This document shows, piece by piece, positions 24,301-31,175 of a stretch of DNA of 64,000 bases. The notes beneath the pieces were generated by a model. The model made no database searches. It saw only the letters and a program-made list of their open reading frames with translations, and was not told the DNA's origin. The position numbers and the translations under genes are program-made. The DNA comes from an uncultured Eubacteriales bacterium (lineage in GTDB: Bacteria > Bacillota > Clostridia > Christensenellales > Aristaeellaceae): NCBI GenBank assembly GCA_902790175.1, contig CADAQZ010000002.1, forward strand, positions 102,156 through 166,155, written 5' to 3'. Positions within the stretch are counted from its first letter, which is position 1, and every line of letters starts with the position of its first letter.

Positions 24301-24958
24301 CCGTCTCGGGAAGTTCCACGTCGATGTCCTCGCAGGCGTCCAGGTCGAGCGCCTCGCGCATGCCAGGCAGGCCGTAGCACAGCGCCGCCCGCAGGTTGCC
24401 CGCGTCGATGATCCTGCCGTTGGTGATCTCCACGTTGCTGTAGACGTCCTCGTCCAGCAGCATCACGGTGGCCATCAGGAAGGGCACGGCCATCTCGGTG
24501 GGCTTTCCGGCCACGTCCGCCGTCTGCGTCAGCGTCGCGGCGTAGTGGATCTCGATGTCCAGATGGCCGCTCTTGCCCGCCAGGTCCGCCGGGGCGATCT
24601 CCTGGCCATCCAGCTTGTAGGTGATCTCCACGCTCACGGGCAGCGGGGCGTCGGTGGTGCCCTCATAGCTGATGTCCGCGCCGTTGGCGTTCCAGGTGAT
24701 CACGCCGTCGGAGACGGTCCAGGTCTCGTCGCCGCCGACGTTTTCGATATTCTCCAGCGTGGAGACGTCTTCGATCGTGTCCGCACCGTCGGGGTTGTAC
24801 AGCCGCTCGCTGACCACGATGTGATCGGTGACGCCGTTGGCGTCCGCCATGACGAACACGGTCTCCTTCTTGTCCTCGGCCAGCACCGGCAACACCGAGC
24901 ACGCCAGCAGCGCCAGAGAGAGGATCATTGAGAGCTTGCGCAAAATATTCCTTTTCAT
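21359..24958 (-). CDS. Giant exported XXXLXXG heptad-repeat protein, partner of MMPL pump
   Basis: This 1199-residue protein has a signal peptide (1-27) and an N-terminal beta-rich domain (about 30-265). Residues about 270-395 and 1034-1139 are heptads of the form xxxLxDGAxxL, as in YhgE/Pip-type and TIGR03057 proteins. Between them lie long Ala/Glu/Lys coiled coils of recurring 'SADVQAQIDAE'-like units and a spacer of NPEQ and NPEA repeats at about 637-714. It follows the MMPL gene by three bases, so the pair likely forms an envelope-spanning export or surface machine. I see no membrane anchor after the signal peptide. No enzymatic domain was seen. Confidence 0.82.
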   Translation of the reverse strand: MKRNILRKLSMILSLALLACSVLPVLAEDKKETVFVMADANGVTDHIVVSERLYNPDGADTIEDVSTLENIENVGGDETWTVSDGVITWNANGADISYEGTTDAPLPVSVEITYKLDGQEIAPADLAGKSGHLDIEIHYAATLTQTADVAGKPTEMAVPFLMATVMLLDEDVYSNVEITNGRIIDAGNLRAALCYGLPGMREALDLDACEDIDVELPETATISADVTNFRTSGAYTLASNSVFNLKKDDVKLLDGDIDLDEISDKLNDAIDQLLDGADALYDGTGDLLDGADKLNNGAGDLKDGTEELADGAGKLNDGAGDLKDGTAQLADGAQKLLDGTGDLKDGASQLADGADKLNNGAGDLKDGTARLSDGAQELNDGLAELDSHSAELADGARQIFEGVLATANDGLMAKQADFEAHGIELVPLTIDNYESELERLEQELLAAVEEEVYKQADALVASKVESAVKTEVEKRVHAGAKKKVEAAVQEAAEQQVRQKVEAGADGLVRQKVTEAAREKVRPQVEAAVGQKVHAAVEAEARKKVEAAVRNPDEATLNAQVDAKLNSADVQAQIDAETANQMGSDAVKATIESKLDEAVRSQVEGQRDAIRSQVAAAIRQGLVEKYAAVKGDEADANPEANQEQNPEQNPEQNPEQNPEQNPEQNPEANPEQNPEQNPEQNPEQNPEQNPEQNPEANPEQNPDQNPEQNPEQNPDADPNANSEANGSVASEENAGAIEGADEYVIDDPAAMDAAIEEDGMYKGAMDWLIPAAHAEEGGPAVDIDALMASSDVQAQIDAKTNEQIEALVAANKTDDARAKVTAAVQAEVRKQVTAAARQKIVDAAKSLPDDQVKAIVDEKMASADVKAQIESAYSAQMASDDIQKTIDSETDKQLASGDVKAQIDAEVAKQEATADVQQLMEEEVAKQLASDEVKALIDQNVKEQMESDEVKKAINKEIASQMRSGKVQGIIDENISDQKKKAAYLDGVAEALEENGENGEAYRALANLLTQLEDVDRFYHGVIDYTDGVSKAASGAGELADGAKQLDDGAGELKQGASDLADGAHKLDDGAGELKQGASDLTDGAKQLDDGAGELKQGTSDLLDGARKLDDGAGDLKQGTSDLLDGVKALHDGAGDMKDGLHQFNDEAIQKLLDYLDGDLRGLVDRARAMIDVAKGYGSYSGIAEGRTGVTQFIIKTASI
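22818..23048 (-). repeat. NPEQ/NPEA tandem coding repeat
   Basis: About twenty 12-base units encoding Asn-Pro-Glu-Gln, with periodic NPEA and NPDQ variants, lie inside the giant exported protein gene. Blocks of units are repeated almost identically, so the array also has a longer period. Such arrays tend to expand and contract. Confidence 0.85.
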
Positions 24959-24961
24959 CGT

Positions 24962-27055
24962 CTATGCTTCCTTTCCGACCACATTTTCGTTTTTATTCTT
25001 CATGCCGATCGTGGTGTGCCGCACGACGCCGTCGCACAGCATCAGAAGCGCCGGCAGCAGCAGCAGCACGCACACCATGCTGATCAGTGCGCCGCGCGCC
25101 AGCAGCATGCAGATGGACCGGATGATGTCGATGTCCGAGTACATGGCCACGCCGAACGTGGCGGCGAACAGGCCCATGCCGCTGACGATGATCGACGGCG
25201 TGGACGTGCCCAGTGCGATGGACACGGCTTCGCGCCTGCCCTTCCCCGCCGCGCGCTCCGCCTTGTAGCGGGTGGTCATCAATATGGCGTAATCCACCGT
25301 GGCGCCGAGCTGGATCGTGCTGATGCAGATGGGCGCGATGAACGGCAGGCTCTGGCCGAGCAGGTGCGAGCAGCCGAGGTTGATGAAGATAGCCAGTTCG
25401 ATGACCGAAATCAGTATGAACGGCAGCGACAGGCTGCGCTCCACCAGCAGGATGATGACGAAGATCGCCGCGATGGACACCAGGTTGACCACCTGGAAGT
25501 CGTGGTTGGTGATTTCGATCATGTCCTTCATGCAGGGGGCCTCGCCGATCAGCATGCCCGTGGGATCGTAGCGCTTCAATATCGCGTTCAGCTCGTCGAT
25601 CTGCGCGTTCACCTCGTCGGTGGCCACAGCGTAGCGGGAGTTGACCAGCAGCAGCTCCAGCTTGTCGCTTTCCAGCTTTTCGAGCAGCTCCTTCGGCAGC
25701 ATCTCCTTCGGCACGGTCGCGCCGGTGACGCTCTCCAGCCCCAGCACGTACTTGACGCCGTCCACCTGCTCCATCTCGTCGATCATGCGGGAGACATCTT
25801 TGGGCTCGAGCCCGGCGTCCAGCAGCAGCATGTGGGTGCTGGCGATGTCAAAGGTATCGGTCAGCTTGTCCTCGGCCACGACGTAGGCCATGTCCTTGGG
25901 CAGCGTCGCGCCCAGGTTGTAGTACACCTCGTCGTTGGCGCTCTGATAAGTCTTGTAGGCCGGGAACACGATCAGCGCGAACGCGATCAGCAGGATCGGG
26001 AAGACCTTGGTGACGCCCTTCGCGAAGCCGCCCATATCCGGCAGCAGCGAGCGGTGGCGCGTCTTTTGAAGGGGCTTGTCCAGAAGCAGGATCAGCGAGG
26101 GCAATATCGTCACGCAGCCGATCACGCCCAGCAGCACGCCCTTCGCCATCACAAGACCCAGGTCGCGGCCCAGCGTAAAGCTCATGAAGCACAGCGCGAT
26201 GAAGCCCGCGACGGTGGTGATGGAGCTGCCGATGACGCTGGTCAGCGTCTCGTGGATGGCCTTCGCCATCGCCTCCAACCGGTCGTCGGTGCAGGTCAGC
26301 TGCTCGTTGTAGGCGTGCCAGAGGAAGATGGAGTAGTCCATCGTCACAGCCAGCTGCAACACCGCGGACAGCGCCTTGGTGATGTAAGAGATCTCGCCGA
26401 GGAAGTAGTTGGTGCCCAGGTTGTAGAGGATCGCGATGCCGATGGAGGCCAGGAACACAAACGGCACCAGCCATCCGTCGAGGAAGATCATCATCGCCAG
26501 GCACGCCAGCGCCACGGCGATACCCACGTAGATGGGCTCCTCGCGCTCGCACAGGTCGCGAAGGTCGATGACCATGGCCGTCATGCCCGCCACGAAGCAG
26601 CGCTCGCCGGTGATGCGCCGCACCTCCTGGAAGGCGGCGATCGTGCCGTCCTCGGAGGTGGAGCCGTCGAAGAACACCGCCATCATCGTGGCGTCGCCGG
26701 CGTTGAAGGCGTCGTACAGCTTCTTGGGAAGCATCTCCTTGGGGATCGAGGGATCGAGGAAGCTGGTATACCAGATCACCGATTCCACGTGCTCCACTTC
26801 TTCCAGCTTCGCCTTCAGTGCCTCGACGTCCTCATCGCCCATACCCTCGATGACGATGAACGAGAACGCGCCCTTGCCGAATTCCTCCATCAGCTCGTCC
26901 TGGCCTACCATCGTGTCGATGTCCGACGGCAGGTAGGTGAGCATGTCGTAGTTGATGCGCGTCGCCGCGATGCCCAGCACCGAGGGGATCACCAGCAGCA
27001 GCGCGAGGATCAGGATGGGAACGCGGCATTTGACCACAGCCTTGGCAAACCGCAT
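24962..27055 (-). CDS. MMPL/RND family transporter
   Basis: Start ATG at 27053-27055 follows AAAGGAGG by eight bases; an earlier ATG (27077-27079) would place that site inside the gene. The 697-residue product has the MMPL layout of two halves, each with one helix, an external domain and five more helices: 'VPILILALLLVIPSVLGIAA' at the start, 'VTMDYSIFLWHAYNEQL' and 'GATVDYAILMTTRYKAER' as the conserved proton-relay segments (D-Y pairs). It would export lipids or hydrophobic compounds. It is controlled by two TetR-type operators in its promoter and is coupled to the heptad-repeat gene. Confidence 0.92.
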   Translation of the reverse strand: MRFAKAVVKCRVPILILALLLVIPSVLGIAATRINYDMLTYLPSDIDTMVGQDELMEEFGKGAFSFIVIEGMGDEDVEALKAKLEEVEHVESVIWYTSFLDPSIPKEMLPKKLYDAFNAGDATMMAVFFDGSTSEDGTIAAFQEVRRITGERCFVAGMTAMVIDLRDLCEREEPIYVGIAVALACLAMMIFLDGWLVPFVFLASIGIAILYNLGTNYFLGEISYITKALSAVLQLAVTMDYSIFLWHAYNEQLTCTDDRLEAMAKAIHETLTSVIGSSITTVAGFIALCFMSFTLGRDLGLVMAKGVLLGVIGCVTILPSLILLLDKPLQKTRHRSLLPDMGGFAKGVTKVFPILLIAFALIVFPAYKTYQSANDEVYYNLGATLPKDMAYVVAEDKLTDTFDIASTHMLLLDAGLEPKDVSRMIDEMEQVDGVKYVLGLESVTGATVPKEMLPKELLEKLESDKLELLLVNSRYAVATDEVNAQIDELNAILKRYDPTGMLIGEAPCMKDMIEITNHDFQVVNLVSIAAIFVIILLVERSLSLPFILISVIELAIFINLGCSHLLGQSLPFIAPICISTIQLGATVDYAILMTTRYKAERAAGKGRREAVSIALGTSTPSIIVSGMGLFAATFGVAMYSDIDIIRSICMLLARGALISMVCVLLLLPALLMLCDGVVRHTTIGMKNKNENVVGKEA

Positions 27056-27080
27056 GGTCACAGCCTCCTTTGAACTCATA

Positions 27081-27096
27081 ATAGAATTTGGTCTGT
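27081..27096. promoter_or_regulatory. TetR-type operator in front of the MMPL gene, proximal
   Basis: ATAGAATTTGGTCTGT fits the pattern ATAGAC-N4-GTCTAT with two mismatches and lies between the -10 box and the ribosome site of the pump gene. Confidence 0.5.
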
Positions 27097-27110
27097 TTTT
27101 GAAGCCTTAC

Positions 27111-27116
27111 ATTATA
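27111..27116 (-). promoter_or_regulatory. -10 box of the MMPL promoter
   Basis: TATAAT on the minus strand overlaps the distal operator. The -35 is weak; the best candidate is TTCATA at 27135-27140 with an 18-base spacer. Confidence 0.5.
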
Positions 27117-27129
27117 GACTTCAGTCTGT
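27114..27129. promoter_or_regulatory. TetR-type operator in front of the MMPL gene, distal
   Basis: ATAGACTTCAGTCTGT matches ATAGAC-N4-GTCTAT with one mismatch. It overlaps the -10 box and touches the stop codon of the upstream gene. Confidence 0.6.
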
Positions 27130-27713
27130 TATTGTATGAACCGGGGCGCGGCCCCGTCGGCCATTTGGTTGTCGACGATCTTCACCGCGCACAGCGCCAC
27201 GCAAAGGTTCAGCGCGCCTTCCGCCAGCAGCGACACGCCCAGCAGCGCGCCCAACGCCTCGGCGCCCTGGCCCGGCATCAGCGTCAGCGCCGCGCCGATG
27301 CCCACCGCCGCCAGCGCCGCCAGCAGGATCAGCCACCAGCGCTCCAGGCCGAAGCGCCTGGCGTCCAGCGCCGTCTGGGCCTTGAACAGCCCGTCGGCGA
27401 TGATCTCGATGCCCAGCGCCACGCACAGCACGTTCATCGCGGTCACGGGCCGGATCAGGATCAGCGCCCCGATGGCGACCAGCAGGCTGCCGAAGGCCAG
27501 GTCAAACTGAAACGCCAACCGGTAGAGGTCCTTTGAGAAATAGCCCGCCAGCTTGACGATGCCGAACGCGATCAGAGCCGCGCCGACGACGCTTCCAATT
27601 AAACGCGCGGACATGTCCGGCCGCAGGATCAGCATCAGCCCCAGCGCGCAGAACGCGACGGACAGGGCGATGTAGCAGGCCTTGGCGGCTCGAATCCACT
27701 TCACCGAACGCAT
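27129..27713 (-). CDS. HdeD-like DUF308 membrane protein
   Basis: The ATG at 27711-27713 follows GAGGAGGTG and gives 194 residues with six hydrophobic helices. The repeated DUF308 pattern is visible: 'LGLMLILRPDMSARLIGSVV', 'LLVAIGALILIRPVTAMNVL', 'GIGAALTLMPGQGAEALGAL'. HdeD proteins are linked to acid or membrane stress, but the mechanism is unknown. The gene has its own promoter behind a terminator and lies between the tetR and MMPL genes. Confidence 0.85.
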   Translation of the reverse strand: MRSVKWIRAAKACYIALSVAFCALGLMLILRPDMSARLIGSVVGAALIAFGIVKLAGYFSKDLYRLAFQFDLAFGSLLVAIGALILIRPVTAMNVLCVALGIEIIADGLFKAQTALDARRFGLERWWLILLAALAAVGIGAALTLMPGQGAEALGALLGVSLLAEGALNLCVALCAVKIVDNQMADGAAPRFIQ

Positions 27714-27742
27714 GTTGCCACCTCCTCTTGTTTCCAGGAGGC

Positions 27743-27771
27743 AGTATAGCAAATCCGGCGGGCCTTGAAAA
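27743..27771 (-). promoter_or_regulatory. Promoter of the DUF308 gene
   Basis: On the minus strand TTTTCA (27766-27771) and TATACT (27743-27748) are separated by 17 bases; transcription would start about 23 bases before the ATG. Confidence 0.5.
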
Positions 27772-27773
27772 CG

Positions 27774-27813
27774 GACAAAAAAGGGCCCGTGCCCAAAATT
27801 TGGGCAAACGGGC
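27774..27813 (-). terminator. Rho-independent terminator after the tetR gene
   Basis: On the minus strand GCCCG...TTTGCCCAAA pairs with TTTGGGCACGGGC around a short loop, with a small bulge, and is followed by CCTTTTTTG. It closes the tetR transcript before the DUF308 promoter. Confidence 0.7.
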
Positions 27814-27849
27814 GGTTTTGTCTGGATTTGGTTTTTCTTGGGTAAAACA

Positions 27850-27900
27850 AAAATAGACCGAAGTCTATAATGCTACGCATTATAGACTTCGGTCTATTTT
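27850..27900. repeat. Perfect 24-bp inverted repeat holding two TetR operators
   Basis: Two 24-base arms are exact complements around the loop TAC. Each arm contains its own palindrome, ATAGACCGAAGTCTAT at 27853-27868 and ATAGACTTCGGTCTAT at 27882-27897, and a TATAAT hexamer on each strand. On the minus strand a TTTTTGTTTT tract follows, so it may also act as a terminator for tetR, whose stop codon is three bases away. Confidence 0.75.
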
Positions 27901-27902
27901 GT

Positions 27903-28466
27903 TCATTCCTCCCCCAGGCTCCTGCGCAGCACTTCCTCGGTCATGCCGCGGCGCAGCTCGCACAGGCGCAGGAACTGGGCCTGCAGGTCGTTTCTCATGC
28001 CGTTGCCGAGCCAGTCGACGATGTGGCCGAACAGCTCGCACTTGTAGCTCTGGATGATCGCCACGCGGTCCACCGCGTCCACGGGCCTGCCGTCGATCAT
28101 GTTGTCGATGAAGGCTGTGGCGACGTGGTCGCAGATCTCCATCAGGTAGCGCTCGTAGATCTCGCGGTTGTCGGAGTTGTAGATGTGCATGACGGCCCGC
28201 TTGTGGTCCGTGGAGAGCTTCATCGCCGCGCCGATGCACTCCTCCAGCGACGATACGCCGTGGTAGCCCTCCAGGATGCGGTCGGCCTCGTCGCGGACGA
28301 TGGCCTCCACCAGGTCCGGCAGGTCCGCAAAGTGATAGTAGAAGGTGTTGCGGTTGATGCCGCAATCCTCCACGATGTCCTTGATGGAGATCTTGCTCAG
28401 CGGCCGCTCGTCCAGCAGCTTCAGCAGCGACTCCATGATCATGCGCCTCGTCAGCGACGACGCCAT
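27903..28466 (-). CDS. TetR/AcrR family regulator of the MMPL operon
   Basis: This 187-residue protein begins with a TetR helix-turn-helix: 'RRMIMESLLKLLDERPLSKI' and 'IKDIVEDCGINRNTFYYHF'. The C-terminal part resembles the TetR_C members of the DhaS/YxbF-like group ('YKCELFGHIVDWLGNGMRND'). Four copies of an ATAGAC-N4-GTCTAT-like operator flank it and the downstream pump gene, so it most likely represses the pump and possibly the DUF308 gene. It follows mgtC by 45 bases and may be read from the same transcript. Confidence 0.9.
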   Translation of the reverse strand: MASSLTRRMIMESLLKLLDERPLSKISIKDIVEDCGINRNTFYYHFADLPDLVEAIVRDEADRILEGYHGVSSLEECIGAAMKLSTDHKRAVMHIYNSDNREIYERYLMEICDHVATAFIDNMIDGRPVDAVDRVAIIQSYKCELFGHIVDWLGNGMRNDLQAQFLRLCELRRGMTEEVLRRSLGEE

Positions 28467-28511
28467 CTCCTCGCCTCCCCGTTCATTCCCCGTTGCTTCC
28501 GCGGCCGGGCG

Positions 28512-29195
28512 CTACAGCGCCACCGCGGACACGACGCCGGGGATCTGGTGGTTCCTGTCCAACAGAGCCTCGCACTTCACCGAGCCGCGCAGGCTGATCT
28601 CGGCGGCGTAATGGGCCTCTTCGCCCTCGTCCAGCGTGTGGATCCTCAGGTTCACGATGGCCATGCTGCTGTCCTTGCAGTGGCGCAGCACGCGATCCAG
28701 CGAGGTCTTCTCGTTGTAGAGCAGCTCCACGCCGTACTCCGGGGAGGGCTTGATGCTCCGGGAGAGGCGCTCCAGCACCGTCTCCGTGAACAGCACCAGC
28801 GCCGTGCCCAGCAGGCCCAGCTCATAGTAGCCGCTGCCAATGGCCAGGCCGATGATGCCGGTGGTCCAGAGGCCCGCCGCCGTGGTGAGCCCCTTGATGG
28901 TCAGGCGCTTGGTGATCACGATGGTGCCCGCGCCGATGAAGCCCAGGCCGGAGATCACCTGGCCGCCGATGCGCGAGATGTCCGCCGGGAGCTTCATCTC
29001 CAGGAAGATGTAAAGGCTCGTCAGCACCGCCACCGCCGCCGCCAGGCACGTGAGGATGTGCGTGCGGAAGCCGGCGGGCCGGTTCTTGCTGGAGCGCTCC
29101 ATGCCGATCAGCGTGCCGCACAGGCAGGCCATCAGCATCTTGGCCGTCACCGCCCCGAAGCCCAGGGCGCGAACGCCGTCAAACAGGTGGATCAT
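28512..29195 (-). CDS. mgtC: MgtC/SapB family membrane protein
   Basis: This 227-residue protein has the MgtC core of five helices in its first 150 residues: 'CLCGTLIGMERSSKNRPAGFRT', 'ISGLGFIGAGTIVITK', 'IKGLTTAAGLWTTGIIGLA', 'GSGYYELGLLGTALVLF'. The remaining about 75 residues form the cytoplasmic ACT-like domain seen in longer members. MgtC proteins affect F-type ATPase, membrane potential and survival at low magnesium. It is the second of two adjacent paralogues. Confidence 0.93.
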   Translation of the reverse strand: MIHLFDGVRALGFGAVTAKMLMACLCGTLIGMERSSKNRPAGFRTHILTCLAAAVAVLTSLYIFLEMKLPADISRIGGQVISGLGFIGAGTIVITKRLTIKGLTTAAGLWTTGIIGLAIGSGYYELGLLGTALVLFTETVLERLSRSIKPSPEYGVELLYNEKTSLDRVLRHCKDSSMAIVNLRIHTLDEGEEAHYAAEISLRGSVKCEALLDRNHQIPGVVSAVAL

Positions 29196-29213
29196 ACGCC
29201 TCTTCTCCTATCG

Positions 29214-29948
29214 CTATGAGATCAGTTCCTGTACGGACAGCACGCAGGGCAGCGCCGCCACGGACGTGAGCATGCTGGAGTGCGAGCGGTTTTCGCGGCT
29301 CATCTGCAGTATGAATATCGCCGAGGCGCACCTCGCGTTCTTGCGCTCGGTACACTCCACGTCGATGTCGTACACCTTCGCGCCCTCGCCCTCGATGGCG
29401 GCGGTGATCGCGGCGATGTCCGCCACCGAGCGGAACTCCACGTTCAGCGTGATGTTGCGCAGGCGGCGCTTGAACGCGATCTCCAGCGGCGACATCACGT
29501 TCAGCACCAGTATGATCAGCGCCAGCGCCACCAGCACGCACTCTTAAAAGCCCGCGCCCGCCGCCAGGCCCATGATCACCGTGGCGAACAGGCCCGTGGC
29601 CGTGGTCAGGCCGTTGACCTGCTGGTGCGCCACCTTGATGATGATGCCCGCGCCGAGGAAGCCGATGCCCGTGATGACCGAGGACGCCATGCGCGAGGCG
29701 TCGTACTTCAGGCCGACCTCCTCCGTCACCGACGACCAGGCGCCCCGCAGCATGTCGTACATGTACAGCGTCATCAGCACCGCCATCGCCGCGCCGATGC
29801 TGATGAGGATATAGGTGCGAAAGCCCGCCGAGCGCGCCTGCTTCGAGCGACCGTAGCCCACCACGCCGCCGCCGACCATCGCCAGCAGCAGCCGCAGGCA
29901 GGCCGACGCCAGGTTGAACTGCCTGAGGCTGGAAAGCACCGCTTGCAT
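29214..29948 (-). pseudogene. Second mgtC paralogue interrupted by an in-frame TAA
   Basis: The first 134 codons give a normal MgtC core: 'AMVGGGVVGYGRSKQARSAGF', 'ITGIGFLGAGIIIKVAHQ', 'VNGLTTATGLFATVIMGLAA'. At the conserved G-(F/Y)-Y-E position the sequence reads GGC TTT TAA GAG (stop at 29544-29546), and the same frame continues for 109 more codons through the last helix and the C-terminal ACT-like domain. A single base change from TAT or TAC explains it. A GTG at 29535-29537 could restart translation. It may be a recent pseudogene, an assembly error or a split gene. Confidence 0.8.
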
Positions 29949-30118
29949 CCGTGCATCCCTCTTTCATCCGTCGTGTTTCGGGAAGATCTCGCGTCTTCTG
30001 TGCAATCGAAAGAAACGCCCGCCCCAGTTTCCCGGGGACGGGGTTGTGATCCGTGTTGATCAAGCGTCCCATCGCACGTCAATTATCTCATGAACGGGAG
30101 AAAAAGTCAAGTCACCAG

Positions 30119-30191
30119 ATGATTGTCGACGTGTTCCTGCGGAACCCGCCGACCCGGAAAACGTTCCGTTTTCCTAATCATGAACAAGCCA
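30119..30191 (-). repeat. REP-like 73-bp element, copy 1
   Basis: Seventy-three bases match 46621-46693 in inverted orientation with two differences. Each copy contains two hairpins, GTTCC-TGC-GGAAC extended by flanking CGCCGAC pairing, and GGAAAAC-GTTCC-GTTTTCC. It starts 13 bases after the stop of the hydrolase gene. The 255 bases from 29949 to 30203 hold nothing else evident. Confidence 0.8.
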
Positions 30192-30203
30192 ACAATAGCT
30201 TTC

Positions 30204-31172
30204 TCACCCCTCGCGCCCCGCCTCGACCCGTTCGATGAAGGCCGCCACGTATTCCCTGTACTTGTCCGGGTTGGTCAGGATCGATTTGGCGTGCTCCGCG
30301 CCCTCGATGAGGCGCACCTCGCTGTAGCCCGCCGTGGCGCGGCTCATCGCCTCGCTGTGGGCCGGGAGGATGAAGCTGTCGTCCGCGCCGTGGATGAACA
30401 GGATCGGGATCTGGTTGCCGGGGAGGCTGTCGATCGGGCGCATCTGCCCGTAGCTGTAGCCGTAGCGCAGCTTGAAGCAGAGGGACGCCACGTCCACGAA
30501 CCACGCCGGGGTGTGTCGGCTCTTCGCGGCCCCCACCAGCACGTCGCGGATGTTGCTAAAGCCGCAGTCCGCCACGACGAAGTCGATCTCCGGCTTGTAT
30601 TCGAGCACGGCGACGGACGTCGCGGCCCCGAGGGACTCGCCGTGGATGCCGAAGAGCGTCATGTCACTGTAGCGCGCGCGGCTGTCCTCGATCAACGCCA
30701 GCAGGTCTTTGCGCTCCCTGGCGCTGTAGGTGCAGAACGTCGCTTCGTTCTCGCCGTGGCCGCGCAGGTCGTACACGATCACGTTGAAGCCCAGGTCGAG
30801 GTACATGCGCGTGTACTTCAGGGCACCGAAGCGGTTGTCGGTGTAGCCGTGGGAGAGCAGCATGTAGCGCCGCGTGGGCGTCGGGTTCTTAAGCAGCTGC
30901 ACGTGCAGCACGTAGCCGTCGTAGCTTTCGACGGTGTAGTCCCGCTTGTTCAGGCCGTCGTACCAGGACAGGTCGTAGTGCTCCTCCTGCCAGGCCCGCG
31001 CGTGCTCCAGCGTCTGCCGGGGGATCCGCGCCGTGAACGCGGCAAAATACGTGCCAAACGCATATAAAACGACGAGCAACGCGACGACAACGATCAGCGC
31101 AACCATGATCCACCGCCTCTTTCTTCTCTTTTTGCGAACAGCCTTGCTGTCATTGGTTTTCGATTTGTCCAT
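30204..31172 (-). CDS. Membrane-anchored alpha/beta hydrolase
   Basis: This 322-residue protein has a basic N terminus and one membrane helix (about 21-45), placing the rest outside. The alpha/beta hydrolase fold shows 'MLLSHGYTDNRFG' (oxyanion hole), the nucleophile elbow 'GIHGESLGAATS' (Ser near residue 174), 'ILFIHGADDSFI' (Asp) and 'IEGAEHAKS' (His). Relatives are annotated as peptidase or lipase without proof. It overlaps almost directly with the preceding glycosyltransferase gene (three-base gap), so the pair may serve envelope lipid metabolism. Confidence 0.88.
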   Translation of the reverse strand: MDKSKTNDSKAVRKKRRKRRWIMVALIVVVALLVVLYAFGTYFAAFTARIPRQTLEHARAWQEEHYDLSWYDGLNKRDYTVESYDGYVLHVQLLKNPTPTRRYMLLSHGYTDNRFGALKYTRMYLDLGFNVIVYDLRGHGENEATFCTYSARERKDLLALIEDSRARYSDMTLFGIHGESLGAATSVAVLEYKPEIDFVVADCGFSNIRDVLVGAAKSRHTPAWFVDVASLCFKLRYGYSYGQMRPIDSLPGNQIPILFIHGADDSFILPAHSEAMSRATAGYSEVRLIEGAEHAKSILTNPDKYREYVAAFIERVEAGREG

Positions 31173-31175
31173 GGA

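Noticed and set aside
21359..24931. Long plus-strand open frame antisense to the heptad-repeat gene
   Set aside because: It mirrors the repeats of the minus-strand gene, lacks a ribosome site, and is an effect of high GC content.
29214..29537. The C-terminal half of the second mgtC as an independent gene
   Set aside because: It continues the upstream frame and has no ribosome site; a nonsense mutation is the simpler reading.
29949..30203. Magnesium riboswitch (M-box) upstream of the mgtC genes
   Set aside because: The available leader is short, contains the REP-like element and shows none of the conserved M-box segments I could recognise.
30053..30238. Short frame that shares the peptide VFLRNPPTRKTFRFPNH with one at 46595-46822
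   Set aside because: The shared peptide comes from the 73-bp REP-like element; there is no ribosome site and the flanks are unrelated.
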